A stretch of DNA of 64,000 nucleotides from Streptomyces albireticuli (GCF_002192455.1 NZ_CP021744.1:8080418-8144417); one strand, 5' to 3'; positions 19,965 to 28,420 are shown, counted from the first letter of the stretch. A program made the numbers and translations. The notes: generated from the sequence alone by a model not told the origin.

Positions 19965-19986
19965 TTGCACTTGCGTTGCACTTCCG
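19965..19986. promoter_or_regulatory. Tandem 11-bp repeat TTGCACTTSCG in a divergent promoter region
   Basis: TTGCACTTGCG (19965-19975) is followed directly by TTGCACTTCCG (19976-19986). The pair lies 54-75 bp upstream of the regulator start at 20040 and about 120 bp upstream of the divergent gene at 19848. One-turn spacing (11 bp) favours binding of a dimer on one face of the helix. The natural candidate is the adjacent XRE/TPR regulator; this is inference. Confidence 0.5.
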
Positions 19987-20039
19987 TTCCCCCGCATGCG
20001 TGTGCCGTGCTTGCATGGGCTCTCGGAAGGGAGCGACGC

Positions 20040-21155
20040 GTGGCGACCGTGCACCACTGGACCGGCCTGGAGGCCAGGGCCCTGCGGCTTGCCCTGCGGA
20101 TGAGCGTCCGCGCGTTCGCCCAGCACCTCGGTGTTGCCGTGAGGACCGTGTCGAACTGGGACAAGCACCTGACGGAGACGGAGCCGCGTCCGGACACTCA
20201 GGCGATCTTGGACACCGCTCTCGCCCGTGCGGACGCGGCGGTGCATCTGCGGTTCGAGACGTTCCTCTCCGAGGCCGGCGGGCCGCCCCAGACCACCCGT
20301 CGCGTCACCTCCGCGGGCCCCCGGGCCTGGGAGTACGAGTCGTGGACCGACGACCTGGACCGGGTCGTCGTCTCCTTAAGCCGGCAGAACTTCGCGTTCG
20401 CCGACAACCTGCTGGGCCGGTGGCTGAACCGCTTCCGGCCGCCGGAGCTGGACGACAAGGGCCTGTATCTCCTCGCCCGCTCCACGGCCCTCATGGGCGA
20501 CCTCAAACGCGACCAAGGGGCAGTGGTGGGGCCGCTGTCGGCCCAGCACGCCTACACCGGAGCCCGCTCGATCTTCACCCAGCTCGACATCCCCCGACGC
20601 GTCGCCCAGCTCGACCTCTCCCTAGCCGTCGTCGCCGAGATGTCCGGCAGCCTGGAGACCGCCGCACGCCACTACGAACACCTGGCCGTCGACGACCGGC
20701 TCGCCCGCCGCGACCGCGCACGGGCCCGCCTGTGGGTCGGAACCGCGCTGAGCAAGGAAGGCGAGCACGACTACGCGGCCCGCGTCATGCTCGCCGCCAC
20801 CCGCGACTTCGAAGACCTCGGCGAGCCGGACGACTGGTCCGTCGCCCACCAGAAACTCGCCCTCGCCCACCGAGGCACGGGCGACCTGAACAAGGCCCTG
20901 CACTTCATCGGCATCGCCCGCAGGACCGGCATCACCGACTCGCCGATGCAGCGGGTACGGCTGGACACCGCGCACGGGCACATCCTGCTGTCCGACCCCG
21001 CCACCCGGGATGATGGCCTGACGGCCCTCGATCAGGCCGCCAAGCTGGCCGCTCAGTACGGCATGAGCCACCAGCTGGCCAGCATCGAGAGCATCCGGCA
21101 GACCGCGGAGGCGACCAGCCCCGGCGGCGGTGAACAGGGAGAGAGACGCCAGTGA
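20040..21155 (+). CDS. XRE-type transcriptional regulator with TPR-like helical repeats
   Basis: GTG 20040 follows GGAAGGGAGC by about 6 nt. Residues about 8-60 form a helix-turn-helix (LRLALRMSVRAFAQHLGV, AVRTVSNWDKH). Residues about 120-360 are a run of helical pairs resembling tetratricopeptide repeats (YLLARSTALMGDLKRDQGAV, AQLDLSLAVVAEMSGSLETA, VAHQKLALAHRGTGDLNKAL). Regulators with this plan in Streptomyces often sense a ligand or peptide and control neighbouring genes. Its stop overlaps the YdcF start (GTGA), so it heads the rightward operon and probably controls it through the repeats at 19965. Confidence 0.8.
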   Translation: MATVHHWTGLEARALRLALRMSVRAFAQHLGVAVRTVSNWDKHLTETEPRPDTQAILDTALARADAAVHLRFETFLSEAGGPPQTTRRVTSAGPRAWEYESWTDDLDRVVVSLSRQNFAFADNLLGRWLNRFRPPELDDKGLYLLARSTALMGDLKRDQGAVVGPLSAQHAYTGARSIFTQLDIPRRVAQLDLSLAVVAEMSGSLETAARHYEHLAVDDRLARRDRARARLWVGTALSKEGEHDYAARVMLAATRDFEDLGEPDDWSVAHQKLALAHRGTGDLNKALHFIGIARRTGITDSPMQRVRLDTAHGHILLSDPATRDDGLTALDQAAKLAAQYGMSHQLASIESIRQTAEATSPGGGEQGERRQ

Positions 21156-21823
21156 CGACGGACATCCAGCGAGGCATCACCGACAACCAGCGCAAGCGGG
21201 CCAAGCTGATCTGGGACTACCACCAGATGGGCCACGAACTCCGGCCGGCGGACGCCGCGATCGGCCTGGGCAGCCACGACCTGGGCGTCCCCGTCTTCTG
21301 CGCCGAGCTGTACCGGGCCGGCCTCTTCCCCACCCTGGTCTTCTCCGGCGGGCCCAACCCCACCCACCCCGGCCGCTTCCCCCGGGGCGAGGCCGTCCAC
21401 TTCCGCGAGCACGCGCTCGCCCTCGGCGTCCCTGACAAAGCGGTTCTGCTGGAGCCCAAAGCCCGCAACACCGGCCAGAACATCACCTTCTCCCGCGACG
21501 TGCTGGCCGCCACCGGCCTCGCCGTGAAGACCGTGCTCCTGGTCGCCATGCCCTACATGGAACGACGCGCGTTCGCCACCGCCCGCAAGGTCTGGCCCGA
21601 CGTGGAAGTGATCTGCGCCTCGGCGCCACTGGAGTTCGACGACTACCTGAAGACGATCGGCGACGAAAAGCTCGTCGTCGACCAGCTCGTCGGCGATCTG
21701 CAACGGGTGATCGAGTACCCGAAGCTCGGCTTCGCCATCGAGCAGGACGTCCCGGAGGACGTACATGCCGCATACCGATCTCTCCTCGAGGACGGCTTCG
21801 ACAGCCGCCTGCTCAACCCCTGA
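21152..21823 (+). CDS. YdcF/SanA-like DUF218 family protein
   Basis: About 223 residues. GTG 21152 overlaps the preceding stop. DUF218 features are present: AAIGLGSHDLGVPVFCAELY, FPTLVFSGGPNPTHPGRFPR (glycine-rich turn), GEAVHFREHALALGVPDKAV, LLEPKARNTGQNITFSRDVL, KTVLLVAMPYMERRAFATAR. The fold binds nucleotides or SAM-like ligands; E. coli YdcF binds SAM. No membrane segment, unlike SanA. Often found with tailoring enzymes in Streptomyces gene clusters. Confidence 0.85.
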   Translation: MTTDIQRGITDNQRKRAKLIWDYHQMGHELRPADAAIGLGSHDLGVPVFCAELYRAGLFPTLVFSGGPNPTHPGRFPRGEAVHFREHALALGVPDKAVLLEPKARNTGQNITFSRDVLAATGLAVKTVLLVAMPYMERRAFATARKVWPDVEVICASAPLEFDDYLKTIGDEKLVVDQLVGDLQRVIEYPKLGFAIEQDVPEDVHAAYRSLLEDGFDSRLLNP

Positions 21824-22568
21824 ACCGCCGCCGGGAGGGTTGTGCGCCATCCACCAGCCCAACCTCTTCCCTCGGCTCTCGACCCTGGCCAAACTGTTCG
21901 CGGCGGACTGCTGGATCGTCCTGGACGACGCCCAGTTCACCCGCTGCGACTACCAGCACCGCACCCGCCTCGCTGCCCTGGACGACCCCGCTCACCGCTG
22001 GTGGCTGTCCATCCCCTCCCAGCTCCCTAACGGCCGCAACACCACGGTCCGCGAGGTCGTGATGGCCGAGCCCGCCCGGTCCCGGCAACGGATCGCGCGA
22101 ATCCTCCAGCAGTACTACGGGTGTAGTCCCCACTGGCCCGCGCTCCGGCAGGCCCTGGCCCCCGTCCTCGACGTCTTCGCCACCAGCGACCGGACGGCGG
22201 CTGTCGCCGAAGCATCCACCCGCGCCTTGCTGGACCTCCTCGGCTGGCAGGGCCGCATCCTCCACAGCAGCAGCCTCCCGGCCAGACCAGGGCGCTCACA
22301 GCGACTCGCCGACCTCGCCGCCGCCGTCGGAGCCCGCACGTATCTGTGCGGATCCGGAGGTATGAGCTACCTCGACGCGGCCCCCTTCACTGCCAACGGC
22401 ATCGCAGTCGCCCCGTTCACCGTCCCCGCGACCGGCGTGTGGGAGACCGCCCGCGAAATCAGCAGCATCTGGCCCCTGATGCGCACCGGCCCCCAGCGCC
22501 TGGTGAGCAGCCTGCACACCATCCACAGCCGCGGAAGGACACGGGCAATCCCTGGATCCACACCGTGA
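21765..22568 (+). CDS. WbqC-like family protein
   Basis: Contains the family signature CAIHQPNLFPRLSTLAKLFA, then CWIVLDDAQFTRCDYQHRTR, WWLSIPSQLPNGRNTTVREV and ARTYLCGSGGMSYLDAAPFT. WbqC-like proteins occur in polysaccharide and natural-product clusters; the activity is not well established, though a role in amino-acyl or amide chemistry has been suggested for relatives. ATG 21765 has an excellent GGAGG site at the right distance and overlaps the YdcF gene by 59 nt; TTG near 21838 is less likely. A hairpin follows at 22625. Confidence 0.8.
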   Translation: MPHTDLSSRTASTAACSTPEPPPGGLCAIHQPNLFPRLSTLAKLFAADCWIVLDDAQFTRCDYQHRTRLAALDDPAHRWWLSIPSQLPNGRNTTVREVVMAEPARSRQRIARILQQYYGCSPHWPALRQALAPVLDVFATSDRTAAVAEASTRALLDLLGWQGRILHSSSLPARPGRSQRLADLAAAVGARTYLCGSGGMSYLDAAPFTANGIAVAPFTVPATGVWETAREISSIWPLMRTGPQRLVSSLHTIHSRGRTRAIPGSTP

Positions 22569-22624
22569 CCTGGCTGATTGGGAGCAGTGACCCCAGCACG
22601 GGGTGCACGACGACGCCGTCTGAC

Positions 22625-22655
22625 CTGGCCGGACACCAAGGAGACGTCCGGCCAG
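22625..22655. terminator. Stem-loop between the WbqC gene and the peptide/radical SAM genes
   Basis: CTGGCCGGAC and GTCCGGCCAG form a perfect 10-bp stem around an 11-nt loop, 57 nt after the WbqC stop. There is no U tract, so it may be a weak terminator or attenuator; it implies that the downstream peptide, rSAM, kinase and methyltransferase genes may have their own promoter. Between it and the peptide gene, GCAAAC recurs at 22687 and 22700. Confidence 0.5.
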
Positions 22656-22767
22656 CGGGCTCGCCGTCGCCCCCCGGACACTGTCAGCAAACACCGTCTG
22701 CAAACGTCCCGTCCCGCATTAGCGTCCTCCTATCGCTCCTCCGACCTGCACGAGGAGGCGCAGCCGC

Positions 22768-22827
22768 GTGGCCAAGCTCGTCGACGGCAAGGCGACGAGC
22801 AACAGCTGGCCCGTGAATGCCCCGTGA
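22768..22827 (+). CDS. 19-residue peptide with strong ribosome binding site, candidate modified-peptide precursor
   Basis: GTG 22768 lies 9 nt after a perfect GAGGAGG (22752-22758) and reads MAKLVDGKATSNSWPVNAP before TGA. The radical SAM gene begins 31 nt later. The peptide has a basic start, one Trp flanked by Ser and Pro, two Asn and no Cys. Position, ribosome binding site and size suggest a RiPP substrate as short as PQQ- or biarylitide-type precursors, or a leader peptide controlling the operon. It is seen only as a short ORF; coding is not proven. Confidence 0.5.
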   Translation: MAKLVDGKATSNSWPVNAP

Positions 22828-22858
22828 TCAACCGGTCAACGAATGAGAGGGCACGAGG

Positions 22859-23776
22859 ATGGCGACAGCGTTACCCGTCGAGCAGACCACCACCGGATTT
22901 CTGTGGCTGGACCTGACGCGGAAGTGTCAGCTCGAATGCGTGCAGTGCTACAACTCGTCAGGACCTGATGGCGACCACGGCACGATGACCCGGGACGACT
23001 GGTTCAAGGTCTTGGACCAGGCCGCCGAGCTGGGCGTCTGGCACATCACCCTCATCGGCGGAGAGCCGACCATGCACCCGCACGCGATCGAGATCGCGAG
23101 CCGCGCTCTGACGCTCGGCATCAAGGTCGAGGTCTACAGCAACCTGGTTCACGTGTCCGCCACGTGGTGGGATCTGCTCCAGCGCGAGGGTATGTCCCTC
23201 GCCACGTCGTACTACTCCGACAACGCGTCGGAGCATAACGAGGTCACCCGTCGTCCGAGTCACGCCAGGACTCGCGCCAACATCATCAAGGCACTCGAAC
23301 TCGGTATCCCGGTCCGAGCCGGCATCGTCGGAGACAACGAGCAGCGCATGGAGGCGGCGAAGGCCGACCTTCAGTCGATCGGCGTCAGTCGGATCGGAAC
23401 TGATCACATCCGGGAGTTCGGGCGGGCGTGCGGTAGCCAGAATCCGGATGCGTCGAATCTGTGTGGGGGGTGTGGTGACGGCAGGGCCTCGATCGACCCG
23501 ACCGGCGTGGTATCCCCGTGCGTCTTCTCCACCTGGATGGGTGTCGGTAACGTCCGCGAGGACTCGCTGACCTCTATCCTGAGCGGCCCCGCTCTGTCGG
23601 AGGCCGTTGACTCCCTCCGAGCCGACTGGGGGAAGAAGGACAAGGACAACGACCAGGGCCAGAACCAGCCGTGTAACCCCGACTGCGTCCCGAAGAACCC
23701 ATGCGACCCGCGGTGCGAACCGAACGACGCGTGCAGGCCGGGTACACCGCGCAGCGAATGCGGGCCCAAGAACTGA
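22859..23776 (+). CDS. Radical SAM enzyme with a cysteine-rich C-terminal tail
   Basis: About 305 residues. WLDLTRKCQLECVQCYNSSG carries the canonical CxxxCxxC [4Fe-4S] motif; LIGGEPTMHP is the GGE motif, and KVEVYSNLVHV, RAGIVGDNEQRMEAAKADLQ and IGTDHIREFGR continue the barrel. A shortened SPASM-like segment follows (LCGGCGDGRASIDPTGVVSP, then CVFSTWMGVGNV). The last 40 residues are unusual: seven Cys among Pro, Asn and Asp (PCNPDCVPKNPC, DPRCEPNDACRPG, SEC). They could bind auxiliary clusters or act as a fused substrate-like tail. It sits between the 19-aa ORF and the kinase, so modification of a small peptide is the leading idea. Confidence 0.88.
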   Translation: MATALPVEQTTTGFLWLDLTRKCQLECVQCYNSSGPDGDHGTMTRDDWFKVLDQAAELGVWHITLIGGEPTMHPHAIEIASRALTLGIKVEVYSNLVHVSATWWDLLQREGMSLATSYYSDNASEHNEVTRRPSHARTRANIIKALELGIPVRAGIVGDNEQRMEAAKADLQSIGVSRIGTDHIREFGRACGSQNPDASNLCGGCGDGRASIDPTGVVSPCVFSTWMGVGNVREDSLTSILSGPALSEAVDSLRADWGKKDKDNDQGQNQPCNPDCVPKNPCDPRCEPNDACRPGTPRSECGPKN

Positions 23777-23796
23777 CGTAACCGAGGAGACCCGAC

Positions 23797-24609
23797 GTGG
23801 ATGACCTGCCCGACGGCCACTTCAGGCACCTGATCCTGCCGTACACCGGCAACGTCACCCACGTCCAGGTTCCGGACCGGGGGTTCAGTTCCGACTTCTC
23901 CGCAGTCATTGACAGCGAGAAGGGGCGGTTCTTCGTCAAGGCCATGTTCAACAATCCCGGAGGACGGAAAGACTCCATCCTCCGGGAACGGGCAATCAAC
24001 CCCTACGTACAGCCTCTCTCGCCCCGACTGCTGTGGAGTGTTGACGGAGACGACGCCGGGTGGATCATCCTGGGTTTCGAGGCCATCGAGGAGCGCGGCC
24101 TTGACTTCGAGCCCGGCTCACCGGATCTCCCCCTCGCCGTTGACCTCCTCAACCGGGCTGCGAGCCTGGAGCTGCCCGACATCGCACGGGACTGGCGGGA
24201 AGACCGGTGGGACGCCTACGTGAACAGCGAAGACGAGTTGATGCTCCTCCGCGGTGATGCCCTACTGCACACCGACATCAACCCCTCCAACCTGACGGTA
24301 GGAGAAGCGGGTGCGTGGATTATCGACTGGTCTTGGCCCACGCGCGGACCCGGTTTCATCGACCCGGCCTGTCTCGTCGTGCAGCTGATCGCCGCCGGCC
24401 ACACCCCCGAATCCGCCGAGTCATGGGCCGCCGGATGCACTGCATGGGCGAATGCAGATCCGCAGGCAATCGATGCGTTCGCCGCGGCCGATCTACGTAT
24501 GCACCGCCAGCTCGCCGAGCGGACCCCCAATGAGTCGTGGCTTGCCGACATGGCGACAGCGGCTCAGGCGTGGGCGGAGCACCGAGGCATCCCTGCGACG
24601 GGGCTGTAA
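23797..24609 (+). CDS. Aminoglycoside-phosphotransferase-like kinase
   Basis: About 270 residues. GTG 23797 is 20 nt after the rSAM stop and follows GAGGAGACCC. The N-lobe includes GRFFVKAMFNNPG (catalytic Lys) and a helix with ILRERAINPYV; the hinge is WIILGFEAIEERG. The C-lobe has the Brenner motif LLHTDINPSNLTV (catalytic Asp and Asn) and the metal-binding IIDWSWPTRGPGFIDP. It should phosphorylate a hydroxyl or carboxyl group with ATP or GTP. In this operon it may act on a peptide or a small molecule rather than an aminoglycoside. Confidence 0.82.
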   Translation: MDDLPDGHFRHLILPYTGNVTHVQVPDRGFSSDFSAVIDSEKGRFFVKAMFNNPGGRKDSILRERAINPYVQPLSPRLLWSVDGDDAGWIILGFEAIEERGLDFEPGSPDLPLAVDLLNRAASLELPDIARDWREDRWDAYVNSEDELMLLRGDALLHTDINPSNLTVGEAGAWIIDWSWPTRGPGFIDPACLVVQLIAAGHTPESAESWAAGCTAWANADPQAIDAFAAADLRMHRQLAERTPNESWLADMATAAQAWAEHRGIPATGL

Positions 24610-24629
24610 GCCAACTGAGAGGTCACTGC

Positions 24630-25749
24630 ATGAGCACTCCCGAACGACTCGCTCAGATCCTCACCAACAAGGGCGCGGTTCTCCCGGAGTGGAAGGACGC
24701 CGTGGCCAGGGTCGATCGCAAGCTCTTCGTGCCCGACCTCATCGAGGTCGACGACCGGCCGCTCTCGCGTAGCGAACGGCCGGAGCGATGGCTGACCGTG
24801 GTCTACGGCGACCTGCCTCTCGTCACCCAGATCAACGACGGCAAGGACCTGGGCGACGACGCGTACCGGCTGCCGACATCCTCGTCCTCCATGCCCTCGC
24901 TCATGCTGGAGATGCTTCAGCTGCTGGACGTACGTGAGGGCCACCGCACCATGGACGCCGGAGCCGGCACGGGCTACAACCTCGCCTGGCTCTCGCACCG
25001 CCTCGGCTCCGACAACGTCTTCGGCATCGACATCGACCCCGTGATCGTCGAGCAGGCGATCAAGAACCTGCACGCGGCCGGGTACAGCCCGCACGTCGTG
25101 TGCGGCGACGCCGAGAAGGGACACCCCGACGGGGCACCGTACGACCGGTGGCTCGCGACGTTCACCGTCCCCGAGATCCCCTACGCCTGGGTCGAGCAGA
25201 CCCCCGCCGGCCGCATCGTCGCCCCCTGGGGCGGCAGCTACCACTCGTACAGTTTCGCCGTCCTCGACACCCGGGACGGCGTCGCCGAGGGCCGGTTCTC
25301 CGGCTACCCGGCCTTCATGCGCACCCGCACCAACCGCCCCCCCGCGCGGCTACCTGCGCGACTTCCTCCACCACCGCGACGACGCCACCCGCAGCACGAC
25401 CTCCCTCTCGCCCCGGGACCTGGAAGCCGAGTACGAGGCGAAGTTCTTCATCGGCCTCTCACTGACGGACGCATGGTCTCTCCTGGCTGAGGCCAACGAC
25501 GGGAGCGACGAAGCCACCTTGTGGCTGCTCGCCGACGACCGGACGTCCTGGGCCTCGGTGGACTACGTGCCCAGGCATGGCACCTTCGCCGTCGAGCAGT
25601 ACGGGCCCCGCTCTCTCTGGGACGAGCTGGAGGCCGCCTACCGAAGGTGGGAGCGGCTCGGCCGCCCCGAGCGCGATCGTGCGGGCCTGACCGTCACCCG
25701 CGAAGGCCAGCGCGTGTGGCTGGACACCCCAGGCAACGTCATCACCTAA
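24630..25749 (+). CDS. PCMT-like SAM-dependent methyltransferase with C-terminal domain (one frameshift)
   Basis: ATG 24630 follows GAGAGG. The full N-terminus is present (RKLFVPDLIEVDD, WLTVVYGDLPLVTQINDG, TSSSSMPSLMLEML), then the SAM-binding core (RTMDAGAGTGYNLAWLSHRL, NVFGIDIDP, GDAEKGHPDGAPYDRWLAT, YAWVEQTPAGRIVAPWGG). A C7 run at about 25337-25343 shifts the frame; the rest reads GYLRDFLHHRDDATRSTTSL to RVWLDTPGNVIT in the next frame and ends at 25749. Proteins with this plan methylate carboxylates or isoaspartate-like residues in RiPP systems (FxLD and ATP-grasp peptide families). Last gene of the operon; the most complete of the three paralogs here. Confidence 0.8.
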
Positions 25750-25893
25750 CAGCGAGATGATGGCTACCGCGGCATCATGGGACCGCCGATGGGTCTGAGG
25801 AGCCAACCCCGAACGTCATGACACCGGCCCCGCGCTTCTTCCCGGCCCTGGGAGGTGCCACGGCCGCTGGAGGGCTGGAGGGCAGCCCCGGTG

Positions 25894-25935
25894 AGCTGGT
25901 TCCTTATGACCGGGCCCGACCATAAGGAACAAGCT
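25894..25935. terminator. Bidirectional terminator-like hairpin between convergent genes
   Basis: AGCTGGTTCCTTATG pairs with CATAAGGAACAAGCT (one mismatch in 15) around a short GGGCCC-containing loop. It lies between the rightward methyltransferase gene (end 25749) and the leftward gene ending near 25973, the usual place for a shared terminator. Confidence 0.65.
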
Positions 25936-25972
25936 GAGGTGTGGGACGGGGTCCTGGCATGCTTGGGATGCC

Positions 25973-27002
25973 CTACGGGTTGGGGTACCAGCCGAGGCCT
26001 TGGCGATGAGTGGTACTCCGATGGACAGGGTCCACACGGGTCCGAGGGAGCCGGTGTCCAGGGTGCTGCCGATCTGGTCGAACTGGTCGGCCAGGTTGCC
26101 CTCCTCGAAGCCGTCGTCGAGGAGGCTCCATGGGGAGTGGCCGCTCGGGCGCTCCTGGTGCTGGGTGGCCGCGGTGACCGCGTAGCAGATCGCGGCAGGC
26201 CAAAGTTCCCCGACCAGGTAGTCCCGCGCGTCCTCACCGTCGCTGTCTTCGCCGTCCTCTTCCAGGATGGCGGCTACTTGCTCACGGAAGTGGTCACGCA
26301 GGTCAGGGTGGGCTTTCTCCACCGCGTCCACCAGGGCGCTCAGGCTGGTGCCGGGGCTCAGGTTACGCAGGGAGGGGGCAGGTCGGCGGGCGGAAGCCAC
26401 ACCCACACCTGGCCGGGATCGAACCAGTGCGGCAGTGGCACTCGCAAGGCGTCGCCGTCCTCGAGCCGCTCGCGGAAGCCGGGGCCCGCGGCGCAGGCCA
26501 GGAGTGCTGTCACCGCGGCCCATCCCGCTGGTGCGGCTACGTCCTCGTCGGTCAGTTCGTCGATGAGGTAGGCCAGGCGCAGCGGGTGGCCGCCAAGGAT
26601 GTCGCCGTCGAAGACGCAGAACGGGCAGAGCAGGAGCCGGTCGGATTCGGTCGCCGGTAGCAGGTGGGCCGCCGGGTAGCGGTCGCCGCACAAGGAGCAC
26701 TCTGCGTCGTTGACCAGTTCGCGGACCTTGGCCGCGCGGGTGCACGCGAGCTCCTCGCGCACCTTGCTGACGATGTCGGCGGGCGGCGTGGTTCCGGGGA
26801 GTGCGAGCACCATGGCCTCCCCGGAGTTGATGGGGATCCTGGGGGTGATGAAGGTCAGCTCGGGGACCGTGGTGAGGTCGTAGTGATCCGGGTCGTCCGG
26901 ATCCGCCTCGCTGTCCCGACCGCCCGGCCGGGAGAGCATGGACCACACCGGTCCCAGCCCGCCGGACCACGTGCCGCCTTCGGGAAACCCGTCGTGCTCC
27001 AC
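25973..27002 (-). CDS. Hypothetical protein with a zinc-ribbon-like CxxC pair (frameshifted)
   Basis: From 27002 the protein reads DLTTVPELTFITPRIPINSG, a CxxC pair separated by about 25 residues (AECSLCGDRYP, LLLCPFCVFDGD) and PLRLAYLIDELTDEDVAAP. A missing C near 26372 shifts the frame; translation continues as SLRNLSPGTSLSALVDAVEK, HPDLRDHFREQVAAILEED and DYLVGELWPAAICYAVTAAT. The end is uncertain: a further shift near 25985 would give a short WYPNP ending just before the terminator hairpin. Probably a cytoplasmic metal-binding protein; no family recognised. The 51-aa gene upstream ends 3 nt before this start. Confidence 0.55.
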
Positions 27003-27005
27003 GGG

Positions 27006-27161
27006 CTAGCCCACCGCCTTGAAGGCGCTGACCAGGCGGTTCTGAATCTCGGCCGTCAGAATCTCTTTGGGAACGGACGCGTGGAGCCGGGTGGCGCGGG
27101 CGTGGCTGCCGCTCGCCGCTTCAGCCCGGATGGCCATTTTCTGCTTACGGTTGCGCGTCAT
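27006..27161 (-). CDS. 51-residue basic protein
   Basis: ATG 27161 begins MTRNRKQKMAIRAEAASGSH, followed by ARATRLHASVPKEILTAEIQ and an amphipathic end (NRLVSAFKAVG). It is strongly basic at the start. The KMAIR pattern recalls N-termini of proteins on Streptomyces mobile elements. The stop at 27006 is 3 nt before the start of the zinc-ribbon gene, so the two are probably co-transcribed. Confidence 0.45.
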   Translation of the reverse strand: MTRNRKQKMAIRAEAASGSHARATRLHASVPKEILTAEIQNRLVSAFKAVG

Positions 27162-27253
27162 CGCGTGCTCGTCATCCCGTGCAGCCCCACGTCCCGCACT
27201 TCGGTGTCCAAGCACAGGTATTCGGTCAGTGAGATTCGACAGAACCTTGTCCG

Positions 27254-27461
27254 CGGCGCTGCTTGTCACGTGGGAACACACAGCATCGGAGTCGGGCGGT
27301 CACAAACGCCGCCACCGACCGTAGTCTGCCGGCTCGCCCGCGGGCAACCCCCTCCCAGCCGTCGCGCCACGGCCCGGCAGCCCAGCGCACCACGGCCACG
27401 AGCCGCCGGCACCGGACTCGCAGGCGGGCACACGCTGCATGCGCTGGCCGAGGCGATCGAT
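27254..27461 (+). repeat. Duplicated segment, copy A (matches 29802-29971 and part of the pRiA4b gene)
   Basis: Positions 27254-27425 match 29802-29971 with only about four differences. Positions 27426-27461 then match the start of the pRiA4b ORF-3 coding region (30248-30287, encoding GHTLHALAEAID), so copy A lacks the intervening 275 bp of copy B. It ends where an IS701-like transposase fragment begins. This is a duplicated and internally deleted piece of a mobile-element passenger region. Confidence 0.75.
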
Positions 27462-27691
27462 GCCAGCACCTGCCGCAGCCGGGGCACGTCCACGTTCTCG
27501 CTGTTCAACGCCTCGTACATCGCGCCGTGCCCACGCCGGTGCTCGGCCACCAGCGTCAGATCCACCGGCGACGTCACCGGGCCGTCCGCGCACAGCAACG
27601 CGTCCACGAGCTCGAACAGCTCGTCCCCACGCCCACGCGCGGTCAGGCAGTCGAGCGATCCCGTTCGAAGCATCGTTCGAGGCGAGACCAT
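27462..27691 (-). pseudogene. N-terminal fragment of an IS701-like (NF041680-type) transposase
   Basis: ATG 27691 leads into SLDCLTARGRGDELFELVDA, LLCADGPVTSPVDLTLVAEH, RRGHGAMYEALN and VDVPRLRQVLA, the characteristic first 75 residues of this transposase group. It stops at residue about 75, where the duplicated pRiA4b sequence starts, so the DDE catalytic domain is missing. A dead remnant and evidence of illegitimate recombination at 27461. Confidence 0.7.
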
Positions 27692-27702
27692 GAAGAACGA
27701 GC

Positions 27703-28260
27703 TCAGGAGCCGGTCGGCCCGACCGGTGGCGGGGGCGGCTCCAGGGGCGGCGGTAGGGGCGAGTAGCGGGCCCGGTGGGCGTTGAAGTGGGCCAGGTGAT
27801 AGGTCGCGCCCTCGAACTCCAGCTCCATAGGCGGAGGATCGGTGACCGGCGGGGCCCATCGAGTGTAATCCGTGCCCTCGACCTCAACCTGCGTCTCCAG
27901 CCTCGGCGTGCCCCAGTACCGCACGTAGCTCTCCGCACGCTCTTCCGTCCAGAGCGGGCCGCCACCGAGCGCGCTCAGCAGTGCTGAGCTGTACACGGCA
28001 CGGACCCGAAAGTTCTCCAGGAACCGGCGCGGGATCACCATCGCGCTGTAGCGGCGACTGTTGCCCCGACGCCGGCCGACGACAGGCACGCTTGGGCTGC
28101 CTCCGTCCCACCTCAGCGGTGCGATCCAGACCTTGGCCCCAGGAGCGAAATGCCGCAGTCCGGTTCGGATCTCCAGTCCGCCGTCGCCATGGCTAGTCTC
28201 CCGCGCCACGTTGGCCACCACGCAGAGGCCCAGCGGTTCGGGGCCTGTCTCGTCCGTCAT
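27703..28260 (-). CDS. Hypothetical protein of about 185 residues
   Basis: ATG 28260 starts MTDETGPEPLGLCVVANVAR, then GDGGLEIRTGLRHFAPGAKV, WIAPLRWDGG, a basic VVGRRRGNSRRYSAMVIPRR, WTEERAESYVRYWGTPRLET and FEGATYHLAHFNAHRARYSP. It has good host codon use and looks like a soluble cytoplasmic protein widespread in Streptomyces. The proline-rich end (PLPPPLEPPPPPVGPTGS) may result from a frame change, because it runs to the junction with the transposase fragment. Confidence 0.55.
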   Translation of the reverse strand: MTDETGPEPLGLCVVANVARETSHGDGGLEIRTGLRHFAPGAKVWIAPLRWDGGSPSVPVVGRRRGNSRRYSAMVIPRRFLENFRVRAVYSSALLSALGGGPLWTEERAESYVRYWGTPRLETQVEVEGTDYTRWAPPVTDPPPMELEFEGATYHLAHFNAHRARYSPLPPPLEPPPPPVGPTGS

Positions 28261-28420
28261 GGCCACCATCATGGTCGAGCGGCACCCGCGCCCGGTACCG
28301 GGTTGCCGGGCCGGTGGCTCGACACCGTTGATCACGCCGCGTTCAGTGGTCGCCCGGATCAAATGAAGGTCGTGTCCAAGCCCCGCGAACTCCCGGATGA
28401 GCGATCTCATTCGACGCCAG

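Noticed and set aside
25918..25933. IS5 fragment at GACCATAAGGAACAAG
   Set aside because: The match to the IS5 scrap at 28420 is only about 15 bases and is fully explained as one arm of the terminator hairpin at 25894-25935.
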